In this document: in pieces, positions 34,880-42,784 of the stretch
How the letters are laid out: every line of letters begins with the position of its first letter
How positions within the stretch are numbered: the first letter of the stretch is position 1
Assembly (NCBI GenBank): GCA_946402275.1
Contig: CAMIVY010000002.1
Coordinates: 208,724-259,556 of the forward strand
Direction of reading: 5' to 3'
DNA length: 50,833 nucleotides
DNA from: an uncultured Prevotella sp.
GTDB lineage: Bacteria; Bacteroidota; Bacteroidia; Bacteroidales; Bacteroidaceae
Made by a program: the position numbers and the translations under genes
Notes under the pieces: model-generated
What the model was told of the DNA's origin: nothing
Databases searched by the model: none
Seen by the model: the letters and a program-made list of their open reading frames with translations, nothing else

Positions 34880-35068
34880 ATGCGTATGGACATGACACTT
34901 GTTTTCACAGTTGCGCTAGCTGCCACCCTCATCGTGGTGGTGCTAGCGCTTGTGGTCATCATCATATACCGGCGTTGGCGTATTGGCGACCAGAACGTAT
35001 TCATCGAGCGCTTCATCCGTCAGAATGAGGAGCAGCGCCAGAAGATGAGGAAAGCAGGAATCGTATAA
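34880..35068 (+). CDS. 62-residue single-span membrane protein, copy 2
   Basis: Starts MRMDMTLVFTVALAAT. Same length and design as the product of 29370; about ten substitutions, mostly conservative. Helix about 7-30, then RRWRIGDQNVFIERFIRQ and EEQRQKMRKAGIV. It begins 6 bases after the M13 peptidase stop. In both modules the protein directly follows an envelope peptidase gene, suggesting a role linked to the peptidase or its export. Confidence 0.82.
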   Translation: MRMDMTLVFTVALAATLIVVVLALVVIIIYRRWRIGDQNVFIERFIRQNEEQRQKMRKAGIV

Positions 35069-35095
35069 ATTTAATTATTCAGATTTTAACCCCTA

Positions 35096-35974
35096 ATGAA
35101 GAAAATTCTCATGACGATAGCAGCCGTCCTTTGCTGCTCCTTAACTGTTTCGGCCCAAGATACGCAAACCAACAGAAATCAAGTATACAACATCATGCTC
35201 AACAATGTGGAGTATACCCATCGCAACGAGAAGCTGTCGGCAGGCGAGGCCGTTGGTCAGATTCTCTCTGGTGTGCTGACGGGTCAGTCCTCCGTTCAGG
35301 CCTCCAAATACGAAGATGATGTCAAGAACGCCATTATCAAGGGCCTCTCTGGAGCTCACCGCTTCCGTTACAACGACGGTTTGGCTCAACTGAAAGATGT
35401 AGTCCAAGAGGGCAACATCGTGGTAAATGCCGTCATTACCAACATTCAGGCCGAGTCAAGCACCAGTTCTTTAAAACTCAAGGACGACGTAAAGACCTCA
35501 ACCACCTATAGAGGTATTGTTGAAGCCATGCTTACCCTGAAGGACTTAAAGACGGGCGAGGTCATCGCCAACCCATCGTTCGGTGGCAAAGGCTCATCCT
35601 TTTCTTCCTACTCTACTTCCGATAAAGCTGTCAAAGAAGCCATCGAGTCCTTTGCAAAGCACATCACCGCCTGGCTCAATAACTACAGCCCGTTGCAAGC
35701 AAACATCATCGAGGGTGCCGCTGCCAAAAAGGACAAGCAGAAGGAAGTCTATATCGACCTGGGTAGCAGTGAGGGCGCGTATGAGGGCCTTCACATGGGT
35801 GTTTACCAGGTAAGAATCGTTGCTGGACGTGAGGCAAAATCGCAGATTGGCAAGTTGAAGATAGAGGCTGTGGAGGGCGATGACATCAGCCGCTGCAAGG
35901 TACAGAGTGGCGGCAAGGACATCAAAGCGGCCATCGACGCAGGCGAGAATCTCAAGGTCATCTCCATCGATTAA
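35096..35974 (+). CDS. Exported protein with FlgT-C-like C-terminal domain
   Basis: 292 residues. Leader MKKILMTIAAVLCCSLTVSAQ is a cleavable signal peptide (VSAQ) and not a lipoprotein signal, yet its first 14 residues match the lipoprotein leaders nearby. Residues about 75-190 contain a CsgG-like feel (YEDDVKNAIIKGLSGAHRFRYND, YRGIVEAMLTLKDLKTGEV). The C-terminal part (VYIDLGSSEGAYEGLHMGVYQVR) resembles the FlgT C-terminal domain. Assignment is tentative. Periplasmic or outer-membrane-associated location is likely. Confidence 0.75.
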   Translation: MKKILMTIAAVLCCSLTVSAQDTQTNRNQVYNIMLNNVEYTHRNEKLSAGEAVGQILSGVLTGQSSVQASKYEDDVKNAIIKGLSGAHRFRYNDGLAQLKDVVQEGNIVVNAVITNIQAESSTSSLKLKDDVKTSTTYRGIVEAMLTLKDLKTGEVIANPSFGGKGSSFSSYSTSDKAVKEAIESFAKHITAWLNNYSPLQANIIEGAAAKKDKQKEVYIDLGSSEGAYEGLHMGVYQVRIVAGREAKSQIGKLKIEAVEGDDISRCKVQSGGKDIKAAIDAGENLKVISID

Positions 35975-36035
35975 CTTTAGCACGATGTAATATAGCAACA
36001 TTAATCAACACATATTTATATAAATTTCAAACAAC

Positions 36036-36992
36036 ATGAAGAAGATTGCAACACTCCTAGTATTCTTAGGAACTACGACATGCCATGTGATGGCACAGGA
36101 GATTAACATCGACAGCCTGCTGAAGGTAGCAGATGAAGCTGTAAAGGTCGCAGACAAAAATCCCAAAGACGGTTTAAAGCAGATTTATGCTGCTGAAGCA
36201 CTGACCAACTACGCATTAAATGACAAGCGCGACTTCGGGCGTGCCGAGATCTACACCAACCGAGCTCTGGACATTGCCAAGAAACAAAAAGTGCTGAAAG
36301 ACACCCTTTTGGGAAAGACATATACCATGATAGCAAACACCAATTTGGCCGAGGGCAGCTACTCAAATGCCTGCGACTATTACGAGATGGCCATTGACGC
36401 TTATGAAAAAGAACTGGGTCGCTACAGCCCCAGCACCATTTATGCACGTCTTGTAGGAGGACGTATCATCATGCTGGTAGAACCCGACATGCGGCGCGGA
36501 TTTATACATCTCTTGAAGGCGTTCTTTGACAACGAGACTGCGCCAGGCGGGAAACCCATTACCAACCTGGATTATCTGAACTCCTATTTTAGTCTCGCTA
36601 TGGAACAGATGATAGCTGCTCATACCAGCAGCCAACGCTTCGGTGTCCCTATCGTTCAGAAAGACCAAAAGACTTACATGATTGTACAGACTCGCGACTG
36701 GCATATCGGACAACCGCTGGTAAACTGGCTGGCTCCCAACATGCTACGTTCTCAAGAGGAACGTGATGCTCATCTTGGCGAGGACATCATCATTGCCGAT
36801 AATGGTAAGCTCATAGCCCTGACCAAGGAAGAAGGCAAGAACATCCGATTCGATTTGCCCTCATTCCAACAGAAAGGCCAGTCCCATGAACTGACGATAA
36901 GCCCAGGCTCATTTATACTGTACCTGGACCCCGATTCTTATAAAAAAATCCTCCATGACTACGAGGAACTCAAGAAAAACAAAAAAGAATAA
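36036..36992 (+). CDS. Exported helical-repeat (TPR-like) protein
   Basis: 318 residues; signal peptide MKKIATLLVFLGTTTCHVMAQ. Residues about 25-170 are helical pairs of TPR style (AEIYTNRALDIAKKQ, TYTMIANTNLAEGSYSNACDYYEMAI). The C-terminal part (about 190-318) has no family I can name. Last gene of the effector array, 61 bases after the previous gene, followed by a terminator. Possibly a periplasmic adaptor or ligand source for the TPR sensors; this is a guess from shared repeat style. Confidence 0.75.
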   Translation: MKKIATLLVFLGTTTCHVMAQEINIDSLLKVADEAVKVADKNPKDGLKQIYAAEALTNYALNDKRDFGRAEIYTNRALDIAKKQKVLKDTLLGKTYTMIANTNLAEGSYSNACDYYEMAIDAYEKELGRYSPSTIYARLVGGRIIMLVEPDMRRGFIHLLKAFFDNETAPGGKPITNLDYLNSYFSLAMEQMIAAHTSSQRFGVPIVQKDQKTYMIVQTRDWHIGQPLVNWLAPNMLRSQEERDAHLGEDIIIADNGKLIALTKEEGKNIRFDLPSFQQKGQSHELTISPGSFILYLDPDSYKKILHDYEELKKNKKE

Positions 36993-37028
36993 GCAATCAT
37001 CCCGATGTGAATTGACCTGCTGTACTTA

Positions 37029-37061
37029 AAAGAAAGAGGACGTTTACACGCCCTCTTTCTT
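37029..37061. terminator. Bidirectional terminator between the effector array and hsp20
   Basis: AAGAAAGAGGACGT pairs with ACGCCCTCTTTCTT around TTAC with one mismatch; A- and T-rich flanks on both sides let it serve both convergent genes. Confidence 0.85.
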
Positions 37062-37083
37062 CCTCCTTAAACCTTACAAGCCT

Positions 37084-37509
37084 TTAATCAATACTGATTT
37101 GGCGAGATACCTTTACCTTCTCCTCGACAAGCTTTGGCAGGTCAACTGTCAGCACACCGTTTTCTACTTTAGCAGAAATCTGCTCCTTGTTGACATCGTC
37201 AGGCAAAATCAGTGTCTGCTCGTACTTTGAGTAGCTGAACTCACGACGCAGATAGCGGGTGTTCTTGTCTTCCTCCTTATGCTCCTGCTTGCTCTCCATC
37301 TTGATGATCAGGTTACCCTCGTCATTGATGTGTACGTTGAAGTCTTCCTTCTTCATGCCTGGAGCGGCAAGTTCTACGGTATAAGCTTTGTCTGATTCCT
37401 TCACATTGATGGCTGGAGCCGTAGCATTGGCCTTTGGCATATAGTCTGCATCAAACAGATCGTTAAACACTGTAGGAATCCAACTGTTAGTTCTCATCAT
37501 TGGCATCAT
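37084..37509 (-). CDS. Hsp20/alpha-crystallin family small heat-shock protein
   Basis: 141 residues. The alpha-crystallin domain covers about 33-138: INVKESDKAYTVELAAPGMKKEDF, REFSYSKYEQTLILPDDVN, and KVENGVLTVDLPK, which contains the conserved GVL. It acts as an ATP-independent holdase in the cytoplasm. The start has ATGATG (37509 or 37506) and, unusually for this phylum, a strong Shine-Dalgarno GGAGGT (plus ACCTCC at 37517-37522). A sigma-54-type promoter match lies about 85 bases upstream, and a short GNRA-loop hairpin falls in the predicted leader. Confidence 0.96.
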   Translation of the reverse strand: MMPMMRTNSWIPTVFNDLFDADYMPKANATAPAINVKESDKAYTVELAAPGMKKEDFNVHINDEGNLIIKMESKQEHKEEDKNTRYLRREFSYSKYEQTLILPDDVNKEQISAKVENGVLTVDLPKLVEEKVKVSRQISID

Positions 37510-37561
37510 AATCTTTACCTCCTAATTATATTTTTTTGTTACACATGTTTTTTATTTTCTC

Positions 37562-37649
37562 TTGAGTACCTTGCGGTGCTCGCTAAACAACATGCAACTA
37601 TGATGCCAGCGTACTTTTATATGCCACAATGTCGCACTAGAATGACATT
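37562..37649 (-). promoter_or_regulatory. Candidate sigma-54 promoter with upstream inverted repeat for hsp20
   Basis: On the minus strand TGGCATCATAGTTGCA (37608-37593) has GG and GC separated by exactly 10 bases, matching TGGCAC-N5-TTGC. Upstream AATGTC/GACATT (37628-37633 and 37644-37649) is a perfect 6-bp inverted repeat that could bind an enhancer protein. Downstream, GAGCACC-GCAA-GGTACTC (37580-37563) forms a 5'-leader hairpin with one mismatch and a GNRA loop. No TAnnTTTG element was seen. Confidence 0.5.
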
Positions 37650-37678
37650 ATGACAGAATCAAACAAAAAAAGAATGAA

Positions 37679-40600
37679 TCAGATTGTCTTAAGCAGCTTC
37701 ACAGCCTCATCAACTGTGGGCACATTGGCAATCAGCATGGAACGCTTGCCATTCTGCTCACGGAACTGGCAGCGACGGGGATTCTGCGCCACGAAGGTGA
37801 GGATATGGTCGAAGGCCTCACTCTGATAGAAAGGACTTGTGGGAGCAGACACAAAGAACAGGGTCATACGACCTTGCTTCAAAACAATCTTTTCGCAACC
37901 TAATTCCTTTCCTAAGCGGCGCAAAGGAACAACACGCATCAGTTCTTCACCACACTGTGGCACAGGACCAAATCGGTCAATAAGTCGAGTACGATATGCA
38001 GCCAGTTGTTCGTCGGTATGCAGTCCGTCCAGTTCGCGGTAAAGCAACATACGCTCTGAGTCGGAGGGCACATATTGGTCAGGGAAGAACATCTCAAGGT
38101 CACTCTCGAGAGAACAGTCAGCTACAAATGAGAAATGAGAAGTGAGGAAAGAGGAATGATGCTTCGCATTGCCACGTTTAGAAGAATGCTCTGGGGTATT
38201 TCTCATTGCTTCATTTTCATTGCTCATTTCATTATTGATTTCCACGACAGCCTGCTGCAGAATCTTCACATACGTTTCATAGCCTAAATCAGCAATAAAT
38301 CCACTCTGTTCAGCACCCAACAGATTACCAGCCCCTCGGATGTCAAGGTCTTGCATGGCAATATGAATGCCGCTACCTAAATCGCTAAAGTTCTCCAAAG
38401 CCTCCAGACGACGACGGCTCTCAACAGGCAGGTCAGCCAAAGGAGGTGCCAACAGATAGCAGAACGCCTTTCGATTACCTCGACCCACACGGCCTCGCAT
38501 CTGGTGGAGATCAGAGAGTCCGAAGCGATGAGCTCCATTGATAATAATGGTGTTGGCATTGGGAATGTCTATACCGTTTTCCACAATCGTTGTAGAAAGC
38601 AGCACGTCATAATCGTAATTGGCAAAGTCGAAGATAATCTGCTCCAACTCGTCAGGTCTCATCTGTCCGTGCCCCACAGCCACACGAGCATCTGGCACAT
38701 ATTTCTGAATCATCTCCTTGATGCGTGTCAGGTCGTTGATACGAGGATTGACGAAATAGACCTGTCCATTACGGGACATCTCGAAATTAATGGCATCGGC
38801 AATAATCTCGGCACCAAAAGTGTGTATCTCTGTCTGGATGGGATAACGGTTGGGAGGCGGTGTCTGGATAATACTCAAATCGCGAGCACCCACCAACGAG
38901 AACTGAAGGGTACGGGGAATAGGTGTTGCCGTCATGGTCAGCGTATCGACATTGGTTTTCATCTGGCGCAGCTTCTCTTTGGTGGAGACACCAAACTTCT
39001 GTTCCTCGTCGATAATGAGCAACCCTAAATCGTGGAACTTCACCGTCTTGCCAATCAACTTATGCGTACCTATTAATATATCTATCTTTCCTTCCTCCAA
39101 ATCCTTCAGCAGTTCTTTGGTCTGCTTGGCAGAGCGAGCCCGGGACAGATAGTCCACACGAACGGGGAAATCCTTCAGGCGCGACTTAAAAGTTTGGAAA
39201 TGCTGATAAGCCAAAACCGTAGTAGGCACTAAAACAGCCACCTGCTTCGAGTCGCAAGCAGCCTTAAAGGCAGCTCGTACAGCGACTTCCGTCTTGCCAA
39301 AGCCTACATCACCACACACCAGGCGATCCATTGGACGGGCCTGCTCCATATCTGCTTTCACATCCTGTGTGGCCTTCAACTGGTCGGGGGTATCTTCATA
39401 CAGGAAACTGGCTTCCAACTCCTGCTGCATGAAAGAATCAGCAGAGAAGGCAAAACCAATCTCACGGCGACGGGCGGCATAGAGTTTTATCAAATCTCGA
39501 GCAATATCCTTCAGTTTCGCCTTGGTACGCTCCTTCATGCGTTCCCACTGACCTGTTCCCAGATGGGAGAGACGAGGCGCATCGCCATTATCCTGTGCTT
39601 TATACTTGGATACTTTATAGAGCGAGTGGATAGAGACATAGATGGAGCCCCCGCCCTCATACATAATCTTAATCATCTCCTGATAGGAGTCGCCCTGTGG
39701 CATTCGCACCAGTCCACCAAACTTTCCGATACCATGATCGACATGAACCACATAGTCACCCACCTCAAATTGCTGAATCTCCTTCAGGGTCAAAGCCACC
39801 TTTCCTGAACGGGCCTTGTCAGAGCGAAGGTTGTACTTATGGAAGCGGTCGAAAATCTGATGATCCGTAAACACACAGAGTCTCAAATCGTGGTCAGCAA
39901 ATCCTTCGTGAAGCGTCTTCTCGACGGGAGTGAAGAACACTCCCGACCTCCCCAAAGGAGAGTAAGCATCCTCCCCTCCTTGGAAGGTGTCGGGGGAGGA
40001 TAGAATGTCACGCAATCGGTCTAACTGCTTCTGACTGTCAGCTAGGATGCATAGTTGATAACCATCTGCCAAATAACGCTCCAAGGACTCCAGCAGAAGA
40101 GTGAAATTCTTATGGAACTGCGGCTGTGGTGAAACATGAAAGGCGAGGGTAGCATCTGGCAGTCCGGAAGGACGGTGACCCATCTCCACCCTACGAAAGG
40201 CTACAGCCTCACGCCCGAACTGCGGACCACTAATCAGTTGCAACTCCTTACGCATCTCTTTCATAAGGTGTTGCTGCTCCTCTTCCGTAGCTCCTTCCAA
40301 ACGTTCTGTCATAGCCTGATGGGAGAAGCCTTCTTGGTAGATGCGGTCAATGGCATCACGAACATACAGGAAGTCTTTCACCACCATTAATGTCTTCTCA
40401 GAAAGGAAAGACAAGAACGACACCTTATTCTCTTCTACGACAGCCAGTTCCGGTACTATCTCCACCTGTTCACACTTATCTTTCGACAATTGGGTGTCAA
40501 CCTCGAAAGTACGGATAGAGTCTATATCATCACCGAAAAGATCAATACGATATGGAAACTCACTACTATAGGAATAGACATCAAGTATGCTGCCTCGCAA

Positions 40601-41146
40601 AGCAAACTGTCCTGGCTCATAGACATAGTCAACCTCCTGAAATCCCCATTCACGCAAGGTTTTGGAAGTAATATCAGTATCCAGCACGTCCCCTTGACGA
40701 AGCACCAGCGTCCTATCATCCAGCACTTTCTTAGAAATAACCAGTTCAGCTATAGCCTCTGGATAGGAAACGACGAAAAGTGAAGCATCGGAACCTGGTG
40801 CAGAGAGTTTTGAGAGCACTTCCGTACGCAAAATTTCATTGGCAGCATCACGCTGCGCATATTTCACAGCCCTCCGATAACTAGAAGGAAAGAACAGCAC
40901 TTTCTTGTCGCCCAACAACTGCATCAGGTCATGATAGAAATAGCCTGCCTCATCGGCATCCTGCAAGATAAACAGAATGGGAGTCTTCCATTTTTTTGCC
41001 AAAGCGGCAAATAACATTGGAGCAGACGAGCACAACAAGCCCTCGAGGAAAATTGTCTTTACCGACTTTTTCCCCAATATATCAGCCAATGCGCCAACCT
41101 GTGGCAGCATGGCGTATTGCTTCAACAAATCACTGACCTTCATCAT
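37679..41146 (-). CDS. mfd: Transcription-repair coupling factor Mfd
   Basis: 1155 residues from MMKVSDLLKQY. The frame extends 13 codons further up but crosses the -7 element, so 41146 (or 41143) is preferred. UvrB-like N-terminal module (YFYHDLMQLLGDKKVLFFPSSY), RNA-polymerase-interacting Tudor-like region (FEVGDYVVHVDHGIGKFGGL), translocase motor (GDVGFGKTEVAVRA, DEEQKFGV, MTATPIPRTLQ, GRVGRGNRKAFCY) and C-terminal D7 region (ERMLLYRELDGL). It removes stalled RNA polymerase at lesions and recruits UvrA. Two in-frame insertions of intergenic-type repeats are visible, near plus positions 39935-40010 and 38117-38245, both in loops between domains. The core motifs are intact. Confidence 0.96.
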   Translation of the reverse strand: MMKVSDLLKQYAMLPQVGALADILGKKSVKTIFLEGLLCSSAPMLFAALAKKWKTPILFILQDADEAGYFYHDLMQLLGDKKVLFFPSSYRRAVKYAQRDAANEILRTEVLSKLSAPGSDASLFVVSYPEAIAELVISKKVLDDRTLVLRQGDVLDTDITSKTLREWGFQEVDYVYEPGQFALRGSILDVYSYSSEFPYRIDLFGDDIDSIRTFEVDTQLSKDKCEQVEIVPELAVVEENKVSFLSFLSEKTLMVVKDFLYVRDAIDRIYQEGFSHQAMTERLEGATEEEQQHLMKEMRKELQLISGPQFGREAVAFRRVEMGHRPSGLPDATLAFHVSPQPQFHKNFTLLLESLERYLADGYQLCILADSQKQLDRLRDILSSPDTFQGGEDAYSPLGRSGVFFTPVEKTLHEGFADHDLRLCVFTDHQIFDRFHKYNLRSDKARSGKVALTLKEIQQFEVGDYVVHVDHGIGKFGGLVRMPQGDSYQEMIKIMYEGGGSIYVSIHSLYKVSKYKAQDNGDAPRLSHLGTGQWERMKERTKAKLKDIARDLIKLYAARRREIGFAFSADSFMQQELEASFLYEDTPDQLKATQDVKADMEQARPMDRLVCGDVGFGKTEVAVRAAFKAACDSKQVAVLVPTTVLAYQHFQTFKSRLKDFPVRVDYLSRARSAKQTKELLKDLEEGKIDILIGTHKLIGKTVKFHDLGLLIIDEEQKFGVSTKEKLRQMKTNVDTLTMTATPIPRTLQFSLVGARDLSIIQTPPPNRYPIQTEIHTFGAEIIADAINFEMSRNGQVYFVNPRINDLTRIKEMIQKYVPDARVAVGHGQMRPDELEQIIFDFANYDYDVLLSTTIVENGIDIPNANTIIINGAHRFGLSDLHQMRGRVGRGNRKAFCYLLAPPLADLPVESRRRLEALENFSDLGSGIHIAMQDLDIRGAGNLLGAEQSGFIADLGYETYVKILQQAVVEINNEMSNENEAMRNTPEHSSKRGNAKHHSSFLTSHFSFVADCSLESDLEMFFPDQYVPSDSERMLLYRELDGLHTDEQLAAYRTRLIDRFGPVPQCGEELMRVVPLRRLGKELGCEKIVLKQGRMTLFFVSAPTSPFYQSEAFDHILTFVAQNPRRCQFREQNGKRSMLIANVPTVDEAVKLLKTI
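38117..38245. repeat. Intergenic-type repeat inserted in the mfd C-terminal region
   Basis: Low-complexity runs such as AATGAGAAATGAGAAGTGAG and ATTTCTCATTGCTTCATTTT encode NNEMSNENEAMRNTPEHSSK and SSFLTSHFSF-like residues. The stretch is frame-neutral and differs sharply in style from the conserved flanks. Confidence 0.6.
39948..40001. repeat. Imperfect palindromic (REP-like) element inserted in mfd
   Basis: CTCCCGACCTCCCCAAAGGAG and a near reverse complement (CTCCTTGGAAGGTGTCGGGG) face each other across about 14 bases. It encodes a QGGEDAYSPLGRSG-type loop. Palindromes of this CTCCCC/GGGGAG kind are usual between genes. Confidence 0.6.
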
Positions 41147-41157
41147 GAAATCGACTG

Positions 41158-41165
41158 CAAAGGTA
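41158..41165 (-). promoter_or_regulatory. -7 promoter element of mfd
   Basis: TACCTTTG on the minus strand, 11 bases before the ATG at 41146; this sets the upstream limit for the mfd start. Confidence 0.6.
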
Positions 41166-41209
41166 CAAAATAATTCATAATGCATAATTCATAATTCAAA
41201 ATTATTTCG

Positions 41210-41217
41210 TAATTTTG
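41210..41217 (+). promoter_or_regulatory. -7 promoter element of the glycosyltransferase gene
   Basis: TAATTTTG, 37 bases before the ATG at 41255; preceded by AT-rich simple repeats (CATAATTCATAATT style, 41171-41200) shared with the divergent mfd promoter. Confidence 0.55.
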
Positions 41218-41254
41218 CAACGAATTAGTAATAAACACGCAAGTACTAAAAAAT

Positions 41255-42016
41255 ATGATGCACACAAGCGACAGTATAGTCATCATTCCTACCTATAACG
41301 AGAAGGAGAACATAGAGAAAATTATCCAGGCTGTATTTGGACTGGAGAAATGTTTTCACATCCTAGTGATTGACGACGGGTCGCCGGACGGGACTGCCAG
41401 TATTGTGAAAGGCATGATGGCAAAGGAGGATTATTCCGATCGTCTCTTTATTTTGGAGCGCAGTGGAAAACAGGGACTCGGTACCGCCTATATCACAGGT
41501 TTCAAATGGGCTTTGGAGCATGACTATGGCTATATCTTCGAGATGGATGCTGATTTCAGCCACGATCCCAACGATTTGCCCCGCCTTTATAGCGCATGTG
41601 CTGACGAAGGGTACGATGTGGCTATCGGATCGCGTTACATCAGTGGTGTAAATGTAGTCAACTGGCCTATCGGTCGCGTGCTGATGAGCTACTTTGCCTC
41701 GAAATACGTACGGCTAGTGACAGGATTCAAGGTTCACGATACAACTGCAGGTTTCAAGTGCTACAAGCGTCGCGTGCTGAAAACCATCGAACTAGATAAG
41801 ATTCGCTTCAAGGGCTATGGTTTCCAGATTGAGATGAAGTTTACAGCCTATAAGATTGGCTTCAAAATCAAGGAAGTTCCTGTTATCTTTGTGAATCGTC
41901 GCGAAGGGGTTTCCAAGATGTCGGGTGGCATCTTTGGCGAGGCTTTCTTCGGTGTGATGCGTCTCCGCTGGGACGGATGGACAAGGAAGTACCCGAAGAT
42001 TTTTCAGGAACAATAA
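41255..42016 (+). CDS. Polyprenol-phosphate mannosyltransferase-like glycosyltransferase family 2 enzyme
   Basis: 253 residues, GT-A fold: IIPTYNEKENIEKI (nucleotide-sugar site), VIDDGSPDGTAS, FEMDADFSHDPNDLP with the metal-binding DAD, and GSRYISG. The pattern and length match the DPM1-like soluble enzymes that transfer mannose or a related sugar to a polyprenyl phosphate. There is no membrane helix, so it works at the cytoplasmic face. It converges on plsC with a 3-base gap. The sugar donor cannot be read from sequence. Confidence 0.93.
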   Translation: MMHTSDSIVIIPTYNEKENIEKIIQAVFGLEKCFHILVIDDGSPDGTASIVKGMMAKEDYSDRLFILERSGKQGLGTAYITGFKWALEHDYGYIFEMDADFSHDPNDLPRLYSACADEGYDVAIGSRYISGVNVVNWPIGRVLMSYFASKYVRLVTGFKVHDTTAGFKCYKRRVLKTIELDKIRFKGYGFQIEMKFTAYKIGFKIKEVPVIFVNRREGVSKMSGGIFGEAFFGVMRLRWDGWTRKYPKIFQEQ

Positions 42017-42019
42017 TCT

Positions 42020-42781
42020 TTATTGATCTGGATTCTCCACATAACCTTGGTACTCAGGAACCAAGGCAGACATTACGCTGTCATAAGCCTGGTGCATCGT
42101 TGCCTGCACATTCGGAGTTCCATGACCAACAGGGTAAATAGGTTGATGAATGGTCAGAGACAGTGGATGCCAATGGGCAAAATGCCAGTCACGCATACGA
42201 GGCATTATATCAAACGAGCCGTTGATAGTCAAGGGTACAACAGGAAGTTGCAATTCATCAGCCAGAGCAAAGGCTCCCTTTTTGAATACTCCCATATGAC
42301 CAGTAAACGAACGAGCACCTTCTGGGAACACCACCACACTCCAGTTGCCCGTTTCAAGAATCTTGCGAGCCGACTCGTATGTGTGGCGTACTTTTCCCAC
42401 CCCTCGCCTATCTACCATAATCTGATGTGATTTCCGGCAAGCATATCCTATAAAAGGAATCTTGTTTATCTGATATTTCATCATCCATTTGAAGTTGCGT
42501 CCCAGGAAGCCATAAATCAGAAAGATGTCGAAGGCACCCTGATGGTTAGCCACAAAGACATACGACTGGTTTGGCTCCAGATTTTCACGTCCTTCCACCT
42601 TGACGGGCAGTAAGAAAACCCATGTTATGACACGGGCCCACCAACGGCCTGGATAATAGCCCCAGTAATGACCGTCACCAAAAGTACACCCCAGACCCAC
42701 CGTTACTGCTGTCCAGATGGTCATGAGTATGGTGACAGGCAATGCAACAACTAATTGATAGAGGAAATACAGATATTTCAT
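42020..42781 (-). CDS. plsC: 1-acyl-sn-glycerol-3-phosphate acyltransferase
   Basis: 253 residues. The HX4D catalytic motif is NHQGAFD; the acceptor-binding motif is FPEGARS; VPLTINGSFDIMPR is a third conserved block. One N-terminal hydrophobic helix (YQLVVALPVTILMTIWTAVTVG) anchors it to the inner membrane. It makes phosphatidic acid from lysophosphatidic acid. It follows the metallophosphoesterase gene by 3 bases and is probably the last gene of the pyrC-metH-domain-phosphoesterase operon. Confidence 0.94.
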   Translation of the reverse strand: MKYLYFLYQLVVALPVTILMTIWTAVTVGLGCTFGDGHYWGYYPGRWWARVITWVFLLPVKVEGRENLEPNQSYVFVANHQGAFDIFLIYGFLGRNFKWMMKYQINKIPFIGYACRKSHQIMVDRRGVGKVRHTYESARKILETGNWSVVVFPEGARSFTGHMGVFKKGAFALADELQLPVVPLTINGSFDIMPRMRDWHFAHWHPLSLTIHQPIYPVGHGTPNVQATMHQAYDSVMSALVPEYQGYVENPDQ

Positions 42782-42784
42782 TTC

